Origin: Salarias fasciatus | Lineage: Eukaryota > Chordata > Actinopteri > Blenniiformes > Blenniidae | Assembly (NCBI RefSeq): GCF_902148845.1 | Contig: NW_021941230.1 | Coordinates: 11,878,783-11,942,782, forward strand | DNA length: 64,000 nt | Direction of reading: 5' to 3' | Notes under the pieces: generated by a model | The model's database searches: none | What the model was told of the DNA's origin: nothing | Seen by the model: the letters and a program-made list of their open reading frames with translations, nothing else | Shown here: one piece after another, positions 25,353 through 37,100 of the stretch | How the letters are laid out: each line of letters begins with the position of its first letter | Numbering within the stretch: position 1 is the first letter of the stretch | Translations under genes and position numbers: made by a program

Positions 25353-28300
25353 TCAGATGTTTAAGGCCCACGGTTTGAAAGATCCCGGACTGTTCACAGG
25401 GATCTGAAAGCAAAGTCAAACGAACGGAAGCAAAAAGAGATGAATGGAAGATTTTCCACTGGTGGAAAGCAGCCAGCAGCGATAGAGGAGTTCTGAAATT
25501 CCACCATCAGATTTTTTTTTTTTACCTTTTCGGTCTTGAGGAGGCGTTGGCATTTAAAGTGTGAATGTTTACCTTCTGAGTGAACTTGGAGGCGCAGGCC
25601 AGACAGGATCTCTCAGGAGTGGCGGGGCTGTCGAGAGGAAACGGGCCGACGAGCCCCGACTGCGAGCGGGCGGCGGCCGCGGCGTCTTTGATGGCGAAGA
25701 ACACGGAGCTGCCCAGGAAGACGAAGGTCTCGCCGATGCCCTGCGCACACAGGAGCAGGGTCACAGGCAGGGTTCCCCACTTCCGGCCGTTCTCAGGGCG
25801 TCTTCCGGCCGTTCTCACCTTGGAGGAGTAGATGGCGTGGGGGTTTTCGCTGTCCGGCAGCAGGCAGATGTTGAACTGGAGCGGCATGTCGCACACCGCC
25901 GGGATTTTATACTGAGACGGACCTCGAGTGTACAGGAGCCCCGAGGGGGAAAACTTGAGCTCCTCCATGGTATAGAGACCCAAACCCTGCATGAAGGCTC
26001 CCTCGATCTGACAGGAGGCGAAAACAGTCAGAACACCTGGCTGGAGTCTGAACAGCTCCTCAGCCATGAAGTAAGAGGGTTTCTTATCAATTTTTTCTGC
26101 CATTTCCATGTAAACAGACTTTGTTCTCAAAACACTGCCGTGTAAAAGTGAAAATTGGCCACTGACTGCTCGTCTCACACATTTAAAAACCGAGTGAATC
26201 ACCTGTCCGATGTCCACAGACGGGTTCACGCTGCGTCCCATGTCCACCACCACGTCGGTCCTCACCGTCTAGAGTGAAGATACGGTTTCAGGACGTCACA
26301 GGGCGCCGCTCTGTGTACGTCCAGGTCAGAGTTGGGAAACGGTTGGCTCCTCACCCTGTAGTCTCCCGTCAGGCAGTCCAGCTCCACCTCGCTGCACGCC
26401 ACTCCGTAGGTGTAGTAGGCGTACGGCTGACCCTTCATCTTCTCCCAGTCCATGTAAAGGTCGTGACCTCTGGGGAACACACGGGGACACATGGCGTCTG
26501 CAGCTCACTGACCAATCAGAGAGGAGGGAGCAGGTCTGGGACTCACCTGTAGTGTCCAGTGGCTGACAGATTGATCTTCTCAAAATAAGCTGCAGTGATC
26601 TGCCAATAAAAACAAACTGTTTTTTCTTGTTCAACCTTTCTCCCAGGAGACCCTCAGTAATCCCCCTTCCCGTCCTACCCAGCTCTCCCATGATCCTTTG
26701 GGGTCCTTCTGCCTGATGGGCTCCAGTCGTTTGTACAGAGTCTCAGTGGCGATCTGCAGGTGGGAAAAGAGAAACGCTCAGAGATGATCGTGTTTGCGGC
26801 CATACAGATAGGAAGTGGGCCCCACCTTGACCGCCATGCCGTTGGCATCGGTGCCGTAGGACGCGGCGGAATTGGAGGTGTTGGGCACGGTGGCGGTGCT
26901 GGTTTCACTGATGTAGATCTTTGAAAGTGGGATGTGAAGCTCCCGACTCGCCACCTGAACACAAACAGAAGGAGGAGTGTGAGAATGAAGACTCTTGATC
27001 CACACAAAACTACATCACCTGATTGAACCCAGGCAATTACAGTGATGACAACATACTGTATAATATTACAATTCATGATTTTATTTATTGTTACTAGTTA
27101 CTTCTTCAAAAAGTTAACTGAATTAGTTAAATATTTTAAAAATAACTATTTCATTACTTTAAAAAAAATGTGTTTAAAAACATCAAGAATTAGGACGTTC
27201 CTGACTGAGGAGTTGCAACAATGTATCGGTTTTCAATGATGTCATCATCTAATTTGACCGAGATATGCAAATGAGCAGATGGGCAAATGAGATGATAAAA
27301 TAAGCGACTGTGGAAAGGAAAAACTCCCTTTTGAAAGGAAGAAACCTTCCTGTTGAAGGCTAATGACGCAGAAAATAAACGGATACTTGACTGAATAAAT
27401 GACAAACAGGAAACACTAGATTAATCTAAATTATTCAAATGTTGCTCTGTGATAACATGAGACAAGACTCCAATCAAATTTCATTTGCAACTGCAGATAG
27501 CATTTCTACATTCAGTGACATATCTATTGACCTAGATCTCTCTGAGGCTGGATCTCTGTTATGTCATGTGATGCACTTTGCACCAATATGGTTTCTTCTT
27601 TCAGGCTCCATCGGCTCTGATTATCCAGAAATCGTCAGGGCGTCACTACAAAAGGGCCAAAGAGACACGTGGCTCCAGAGCTGCAGGTAGAGTATTGCGA
27701 ATGACCAGCAGGGGGCGGTGTGAGTGCTTCCAAACAGCAGGAGGAGGAGCTTCACAGTTTCCATGCTGCTGTGTGTCCGTACCTGCTGCACCTTGGTGTG
27801 GATTCCCTGACCCATCTCGGCGCCTCCATGAGTGACCAGAACCGAGCCGTCTTTGTAGATGTGGACCAGAGCTGCGCCCTGTTGCAGATATGAGCAAATC
27901 CGTCAGGAAGCTCTTGGGGAGGAGCGGGAACATCGAGGTACAGGTGAGTCGTACCCGGTTCATGAAGCCCTCTGCGAAGGCGACCCCGTACTTGATGGGG
28001 ACGATGGACATGCCCCTCTTCTTCCACTGGCGCTCCAGGTTGAACTGCTCTATGGCGCTGCGCCGGGCGTCGTACTCGCTCCTCAACTTACACTCTTCCC
28101 AGCAGCGGTGCATGTTGCCCGGGTTGAACTGGAACTTGTAGTGGGTGATCGACGGCCCTCTGTACATGTTCATCTCCCGGATCTGAGGGAAGGATTTCAA
28201 AATAAGAGGCTGTCTTCCGGCCGCGGTCCTCCGGTGTGGGAGGAGCCGTCACCTGGTCGGTGGGGCGGCCCAGCAGCATCGCCACGTCGTTCAGCATGTT

Positions 28301-29482
28301 CTCCACCACCAGCAGACTCTGCGGCACGCCGAAGCCCCTGAAGGCCGTGTTGGACGGCAGGTTGGTCCTGCAGGCGGCGCCGCGGCCCCGCAGGTTGGGG
28401 ATGTTGTAGACGTTATCCATGTGGAGCAAAATCTTCTCCATGATCTGCAGCCAGGAAACGAAAGGTCACGACCTCTAATATCAACTGTGCAGAAGACGGG
28501 AATCGAGCATCCCTGCAGGACCTACCAGAACAGACTCATCAACAGAGTTTCCACTGTTAGAGAAATACTGCAGGTCTGCAGCCACGATCCGCCCGTCGTT
28601 CATGAAACCCACCTGAAACAAACATTACTCTGTAAATACAGGAAATACGACCAATCATACAAGACTTATTTATGTATGCCCGGATAGGATCATGTTCTCA
28701 TTGTTGGGGATTTGAAAAGACGTGAATTCTGGAGGTTTTTCAGTCTGGTTTTAATACTTCGCACAGTACTGAATCAGCACCTGGTGGGTATCAGCGATGC
28801 TGCTCTTGCATGGCTTAGGTCCTATCTGGCAGACAGAGCCATGTGTGTTAGACTTGCTGGCTCCTTGGCTTCTCTTTCTTGTGGGGTTCCACAGGGCTCA
28901 ATTTTAGGCCAACCACTTTTTTCCCTGTACCTGTTGCCACTGGGGTCCATCTTTGAAGGCAGAGTATCTCTTTTCAGTGTTATGCTGATGATACCCAGCT
29001 ATATTTTCCATTATGGGAAAAGCGAGGTTTCCACTCTGGCTGCGTTTCCATAACCCCTAGAAATCTGTAAAACCTAAATGTTATTATAAAAACTTGGTAC
29101 TGGAAACACCTACATTAAAAAAAGCATCCCAAATATAGCAAAAAAGTTTTACGTTCTCATGAGATGGTTTTTCAGGTGTGTCAATGAGATTGTACGAGAT
29201 TTACAGCTTATGCATGAAACACATCAGTTTTAATGAGAAAAAGACAGAGGTGATCGTGTTTGGCCCCCTGTGGACCCCTCCTTATCGACTTGGGCCCTCT
29301 GGCTCCACATGTGAAGCCGACAGTTTTAAACCTGGGTTTAAAGATGGACAGTGATTTTAAACTTGACTCAGAGTTTTTTTCTGTCGCTGCCCCGAAGTTG
29401 TGGAATGAGCTGCACATCAGACAGGCCCCCCTACTGTCTATTTTTGACGTTAGGATGAAGAAGTTTTACATGAACAGTTGGG

Positions 29483-29554
<72 letters not shown>

Positions 29555-32500
29555 GTATGTACCTTGTATTTTGCCTCCACCGGGTGTCGCCCGCCGGTGA
29601 TCAGCATGTCGTCGCCTCGCTCCAGGACACAGCGGACGGCTCGACCGCTCCTGTAAGAAGTGATAAAAACAAAGACAGACTTTTAACCTCTATAAATCCA
29701 CACACTCTCAACCGCTTATAACCAACTCAAAATATAACCAACAATTCGAAACATGACATGAAGAACGATGTGGAGTAGCAAACAACTGGGTGTCGTAACA
29801 TGAGTGTGATTTGCATAAAATTAATTATGTTGAATATTTACATTTACATACATACATACATACATCCAAGTGGTTGTGGAGGCCTGCAAACCACCGCAGT
29901 GCATGCTGTAGGTCCGGGATTTATGAAGCTAACAGGACAACATCATCTGCAAAAAGCAGAGATGAAATCCTGTGGCTACCGAACCGGGCCCCCTCCGGCT
30001 GCACCAAGAACTTCTGTCCATAAAAATTATAAACAGACAAAGGGCAGCCCTGCTGGAGTCCAACATGCATTGGGAGCAGTGTCCTTCCAAAGCATTGCCC
30101 ACAAGGTACCACGAGTAACGCGGTGGAACGCCTTCTCCAATTCCACAAAACACTTGTGGAGCGATTGGGTGAACTGCCACGAACCCTGGAGTACCCTATG
30201 GAGGGTCTAGAGCTGGTCCACTGTTCAATGACCAGGACGAAAACCGCAATGTTCCATTATTGGTTGAATCCTCCTCTCCAGTACCCTGGAAAAACTTTCC
30301 CGGGGAGGCTGAGGAATGTGATCCTCCTACAGTTGGAGCACACCCTCTGGCCCCCTTTTTTAAAAAGTGGAACCATCACCCTGGTCTGCCAATCCAGAGG
30401 CACCATCCCCGACTGTTGTAGAGACATGTCAACCAAGACAGTCCCGGAATATCATCCACCTACGGTGCCTTGCAACCGAAGAGTTTATTAACCACCTCGG
30501 TGACTTTGCCTTCGGTGATGAATGAGTCCACCTCTGAAACCTCAGCCTCTGTTTCATCCATGGAAGACGTAGCAACGAAATTGAGGAGGTCCTTCAAGAA
30601 TTCTTTCCACCGTCCGATAATATCCGCAATCCTGATCAGCAGCTCCCTTCCTCCACTGTAAACAGTGTTGGTGGAGCCCTGCTTTCCCCTCCTCAGTCGC
30701 CGGACGGTTTGCCAGAATTTCCTCAAGGCTGACTGACAGTCCTCCTCCATGACCTCCCCGATCTTAGTTCTTGCCTCCACGAGCACTCGGACTGCAGTTC
30801 GCTTGGCCTGCAGATACCGTCAGCTGCTTCGGGAGTCCAATGAGCCAGCAAGACTTGGCAGGACTCCTTCTTCAGCTTGACAGCAGGCCTGAATTCTGGT
30901 GTCCACCACCGGGTTTGGGGGTTGCTCGACAGGCACTGCAGATCTTACAACCACAGCTCCGAGTAGCTGCTTCGACAGTGGAGGTGGAGAACATGGTCCA
31001 CTCGGACTCAATATTCCCAGCCTCCGTTGGGATATGACAGAAGCTCTCCCAGAGGGGGGAGTTGAAAACCCTGCTGACAGAGGGTTCCACCAGACGTTCG
31101 CAGCAGACCCTCGCAACACGTTTGGGTCTGCCAAGTCTGTCCGAGTTCCTTCTCCGCCAGTGAATCCAAGTCACCACCAGGTGGTAATCGGTCGACAACT
31201 CTGCCCTCTCTTCACTCGAGTGTCCAAGACACGAGGTCAGAGGTCAGATGACACAACAACAAAGTCGATCATCGACCTGTGTGACCTCTTGCCAAGTGCA
31301 CTTGTGGACACCCCTGTGTTGAGACATGGTGTTCACTATGGACAAACTGTGGTGAGGAGAGAAGTCCAATAGCAGAACGCCACTCAAGTTAAGATTTGGG
31401 AGTCCATGCATCCCTATCACCTCCCTCCGAGGTCTTAATGTCGCTGCCCACATGGAAGTCCCCCATTATAACAACGGAGTCACCAAGTGGAGCACTGGCT
31501 AGAACCCCTCTAAGGACCTCCGAGAAGGCCAGGTACCACACTGCTGTTCAGCCCGTAATCCGAAACAACAGAGAGACAGCTGTCCCCGAGCCGAAGGCGC
31601 AGGGACAAGACACTCTAGTTCACCGGGGTGAACTCCAGCACGTGGCAGCGGAGCTGTGGGGCCAGAGGCAAACCCACACCAGCTCACTGTACAGATCAAT
31701 AATATAGGTAAATATACAAGCAAAAATCTCTCTTATGTCTTACTTCCATGCAGCCACAGAGGTGATACAAGCCAAGATGGTAGTTTTGGTGACCTTCCCT
31801 CCGAAGGCGCCTCCGATCCTCTTGATGTGACAGGTCACTCTGTTGGACGGGACGCCCAACGTCTCCGCCACCGCACTCTGAGGACAACGCAAACGGTTTT
31901 GGGTAAACCAGCCTCCTACACTGATGTGACACAGACGGCGACAACTCAGCGTACCTGAGTGAGGGCCGGCCACTGAGAGGAGATGTAGACGTTGAACTCC
32001 ATCTCCTCGCCGACGGGAACGACCAGCATGCTCTGCGTCTCCATGTAGAAATGCTCCTGCCCGCCCATCCGGATCTCTCCTGAAGAGAGGAGGAGTTCAG
32101 AGACGCCGGAAGACATCAGGGACGACCAATGGTCTGTTCCGTTACTCACCTTCATAAACCTGATCCGCTTCTTTAAAAGCTTCGCTCACGTTCCCTCGTT
32201 CGATCAGCCTCCGAGGCTCGTAGAAGGACGACTTCTCCACGGCGTCCTGTGACGGCGGGAAACGAGGGACGGTTTGAGAATCTACAGACATCCAGGAAAT
32301 GAGTGAAGGTGGAAAATCCCTGCAAACCTTGATGGTGAAAATGGGGTCCGGCAGGTCTTCGTAGGTGATCTTCACCGCCGCCGCTCCTCGCTTGGCGTTC
32401 GCCCTTGTGTCGGCGAGCACCGCACCCACCATGTGACCAATGCACGATACCTGCAGACAAGCAGCGGGGGTGGGGGGAGGGGGGAGACACTCAACGTGAA

Positions 32501-34065
32501 GACCTGGGAAGGTTAAGAAGTTCAGAATAAACAGAAGGTCACTGACCTCGTCCTCAGCGAGCAGCTGCTCTTCATACGCCATCATCGCGAAGACCTTCCT
32601 CCCCGGGATGTCCTTAGCGGTGATGACGTCCACCACGCCGGGCAGCTGCAGCGCCGCGCTCACGTCCACGCCGCTGTGGCACACAGGAGGAACGCGCTTC
32701 AGGAGAGCGGCTGAGCGGAAAGCTTCAGACATTCGCACTGCGGTCTCTCCTCACGTGATCTTGGCGTGCGCTCGGGAGCTGGTGACCAGCACCATGAAGA
32801 GCTCGCCGTCCACCTTGGGGAGGTCGTCGACGTACACGGCCTCGCCGGTGGTCTGGCTGATGGCGGAGCGGTGCATGATGGGACGGCCCACCGGGTCCTG
32901 CTCGCTCTGATCTTCTGAAACGGCCTGAAGATGAAGAGGAGGAGGAGGAGTGAGGGAGTGGCGTGTGGAGAGGGTGGAATCCGAGTGGAGACAGGGAGGC
33001 GTCTTCGGACCTGGAACTGCTGCACGCCGGGGAGGATGTCTCTGGGTAACGGCTCCATCTTCTCCGGGACTGCCTCTGTGATCAAGCTCTGGAAAAGTTC
33101 AAATATTCAAATCTCTGCAGGACGCTGCACGTCCAGAGTCAAGTAAAAACACGCTTTACCATCTCTCTGAGCTTGAGCAGGACCTCCAGGTTGAACTTGA
33201 AGAGCAGGCTGAGAGTGAGAGAGCGGCGGAACTCCACCTTCCCGCCAGGAGCCGACGGCGGGAGGACCAGTTCGTCCAGCAGGACGTCGTAGGCGCGGCT
33301 GAGGGTCTCATCGTCCCACGGTCTGAAACAAAGACGTTGAGTCAGACAATCTGCGCTCAACGGCGACTTTTAATGGTGGAGTCTCTCCGACCTCCCGGTG
33401 ATGGCGGCGCACGTCTTGGGGGCGCTCACGGTGGTCGGTCCCATCCCTCCGTAGTACAGACTGACGTCCTGAACCACATTGGACCCCTCGGAGAAGGCCA
33501 CCCTCATGCCCGTGGTCACGGTGGCGAAAGAGTGCTCCTTCCTGGGCGCCTGACGGAACGCTCGCACAAACTCCCCCTGCAGGACGGAACAGTCACGGCA
33601 GCTGACAGTCAGGATTTATAGGAAATAAATATAAATATGAACGTAAAAATGGGCAAATTATCATTATTACCAGTTCATTCCGACATTGATTTGATGTGTT
33701 TGCAACCATTTTATATCTTCTTTTTTAGTTAAAATTGTTTTAGATTTTAAATCACTTCAATTTTCTTCCATTTTAAATTAGTGGTATTGTTTAAAAGTCC
33801 TCATTTTATATTCTGCATTTTACTTTCAACATTATTCATGTGTTTATTAAATCACTTCATTAAACACAATAAAAATGTTTCATGCTCATGATGAATCTAA
33901 GTATTTATGAACAGAGCTTATTTTCAAGACAGTTATTCATTTCAGACCTTTCTGGAAAATGGGATGAAAACAGCCAAGACGATGTCCTCTGGCTTCAGGA
34001 CGGTTTTTCCAAACCCGACAAAGAAGTCCTGATCCAGGGGAATCTCTCGACGTCCTCCTGGCGGG

Positions 34066-34102
<37 letters not shown>

Positions 34103-37100
34103 ACAACTCATCATGCTCCTGCTTGATGAAGCATCTTTGTACGTTTGTCTTCACTGCTGTCTCGTCTCATCGGACTCACCGGTGGAGATGACGCTGACTC
34201 GGCACGTTCCGGCTGCCAGGACAGGGTTCAGGTCTGAGTTTGGGTACGCACTCGCAACGTTTCCTCCGAGAGACTGAAGAAGGAACGAAAACACAGATCT
34301 ACTGAGAGAGGTAAAAATGACTAAAACTGAACCTCGGGGATCCTGGAGGGAGGTAGAGGCAGCGGGAGAGAGACAAGCTTCGAGTTTGACAAGTTGACGA
34401 GTGTCATCTGGCTTCATAGATAAGTAGATTTGTTTGTCATCTGCATAACAGTTTAAGTTAATGAAGTGTTTCCTGATGATATTCCCTGCAGGAAGCAAGT
34501 ATAATGTGAAGAGCATAGGTCCTAGGACAGAACCCTGCGGAACGCCCGTAAACAAAGTGGAACCTGTCTGCTAACCATGATAGAAACCAGTCCACTGCTG
34601 ACCCTTTAATGCCAATAAAATACCGCGTCTGCCAATTCAACCAGCCACAGATAAAACGTGGGCACCGAGTCCTTCTTCCACTCTCAAGATCATCTTCTTA
34701 GCAATTACCATTCCACACAGAGCAGCTGCTCTCTCATCTTTACTGGATAATGGTAAAGCGGTTGAAGCCCGAGTGATGGCTGTGACTGGATCTGATTCCA
34801 ACTGCTCAAAAGATGCTAAGGTCCCATTAATGTATAACTCTCCTACTGCACAGACGCCTTTCAGTCTCCACGCCCAGAAGACCGCACCTTCAAGAGTTGC
34901 AACAAAGGAATGATTCTCACTTACAGGAGAATAATAAACCTTTGAAGCTTTAATGTGCGCTTGTATCTGTTTCAAAATTCTGGAGGCTGGGCAGGAAGTG
35001 GGTGACCGGGGGCCTTTCTTCCAACACACCAGGATGGATAACCGAGAAGTCAACGTTTGCCTAAATTGCTCAACCTTGTTCTGCCAGATAAGTCTAAAGA
35101 GATTCTCTTTTCATTTTTTTTTTTTTTTTTTTTTTTGTTATTGTCAAGTCCTGATCTGAAAAAGTACTATAAGCGATTTTAAATGGAATGGACAGCAAGC
35201 AGGCAGGATCAATCCCCGAGGAAATAGGCATCAATTCACTTTTATTCCAACTAATATAAAAACCTGAGTGGCTGCCAAGTGTAGGTTTGATAACAGCAAC
35301 CTTAAAGGCCTGTGGGACCTTACCTGTCACTAAAGACAGGTCGATTTGATCTAATATTGATCACTAGTCAGGTGGAAAAGTGTCTTTAAACAGTCTAGTT
35401 GGAACTGGATCCAATAGACAAGTTGTGGTTTCGATGAGGCCATAATTGAGGAAACTCAGAGTCTTCTACAGGATAGAAGCTGGAAGCTGGAAGTCTGGTT
35501 CTTCTGACAGATCTGAGGATGTGATTGATCAGTTTGTGGCCACTTTGAAGACTTTTAAGCCAGTTAACGATACTAAAATGATATTTAACCAGGTTTCAGT
35601 GAGGTTTACATGTTGATATGTTTGGATTCGAAGCAGGCCTCCTTACAGCCACGTTTCGGATCTGCTGACTCGCCAGGTTCCCCAGCTGCTGCCTCAGGGC
35701 TCTGAACACCTCGGTCTTCTCCTCGGGGAAGCGAGGAACCAGCGACTCCAGCAGCCGCTGGACCTCGGCAAGGCTGCAGCCGGCTCCCACCCAGACGCCT
35801 GCGGGACGACAGCGTCAGGACAAACAAGACACCTCAGAGGGGGCGGGGGAAGGATACCCACCCTGCGGCGTCTCCGAGACCTGGAACAGCTCCCTGACCC
35901 TGGCAGGGGAGATCAGCAGCGGGTGTCGGACGCCTTTGAACTTCATGTCGGGACCTTCAACATGAAACACAAGTCACAGCTTCAGGAAGGAATTCGTCTG
36001 TGTTGATGTAAAACTCCCAAACACGAGGGACAGACTGACCGACGTTGGTGTTTCCCATCACCAGCGGGGCCTCGGGGTGTCGGCTCTTCAGCTGCACCAG
36101 CTCCTCCAGCGAGGCGGGAGACACCCACTTCACCCTCTCTCCGCGAAACCACAGCGTCTGCGGCGCCGCCGCCGCCTCCGCCATCAGCTGCAGAACACAG
36201 ACGCGTTTCAGAGGAAAGTCACGCCGCCTTCAGGCTCCTCGGTGTCCATCTGCTGGCTTACGATCAGCTCCGGAGGGAAGATCAGCTCCTGAGTGGGATC
36301 CAGAGGCAGAAAATCCTCTTTGTTGAAGAGCTGAAGCTTTTCCTGCAGATCAGGGATGAGAAAACAAGACAGAGAAACATGAACGGAAATCATCTAATCT
36401 GAGCAGAAAAAAATGAATTTCAACAGTTTATACAGCTGTCAGCTCACTGGTTCAGGTTTATCCGAGTCTTTCTCCCCATTCAGGCAGCAGTTTCCATCAC
36501 CATTGGCCTGGCAGCAGTTGGATTCCTGTGTGGATTCATTTACAAGAACGTGAGATTGCAGACATAAGGAAGTTCACGTTTACGACTTTTACAACATTGA
36601 CTCCTTTCTATTTGACCTTTCTGATTTCAGAAATCAGCACGATTATTTTTGTACTTTGAACCTGAGGTGGCGATTAAACAGTAACTCCAACCTGACAGAA
36701 GGTCCTGCAGCCGTCCACGATGGCTCGATACCCGGTGCAGCGGCACATGTTACCTGAACAACAGAGCGCAGCACAGTTACGTTCGATTCCTTCTCATGAA
36801 TAGAACGAATGACTGGAGGAGTGACACGTTCACAACAAGTCTCGGTTTGCTTGATTTTCAAAGCTGAAAAAAGATTGAAGTACTTTTCAGCAGGATGAAG
36901 CTGGGGTCGTTGCTGGCCTTCGCCTGACTACAGACAAAATCAGAGAAAAAGAATAATGGGGGTGGCATAGAATTCCTGAAGTCTTGACCACGCCATCTGA
37001 AGCGCATGAAAAGGCTGGAATCCTCTTCATGTGTTCAGTCGATTCTTTGCTGAGCCACCTTGCCAGCAGTTCATCACTGGCAGTTAGATCTAAACCCTGA

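Noticed and set aside
25561-26145. Long plus-strand frames opposite aox exons
   Set aside because: Antisense shadows of GC-rich exons on the minus strand. The minus frame carries the conserved protein motifs.
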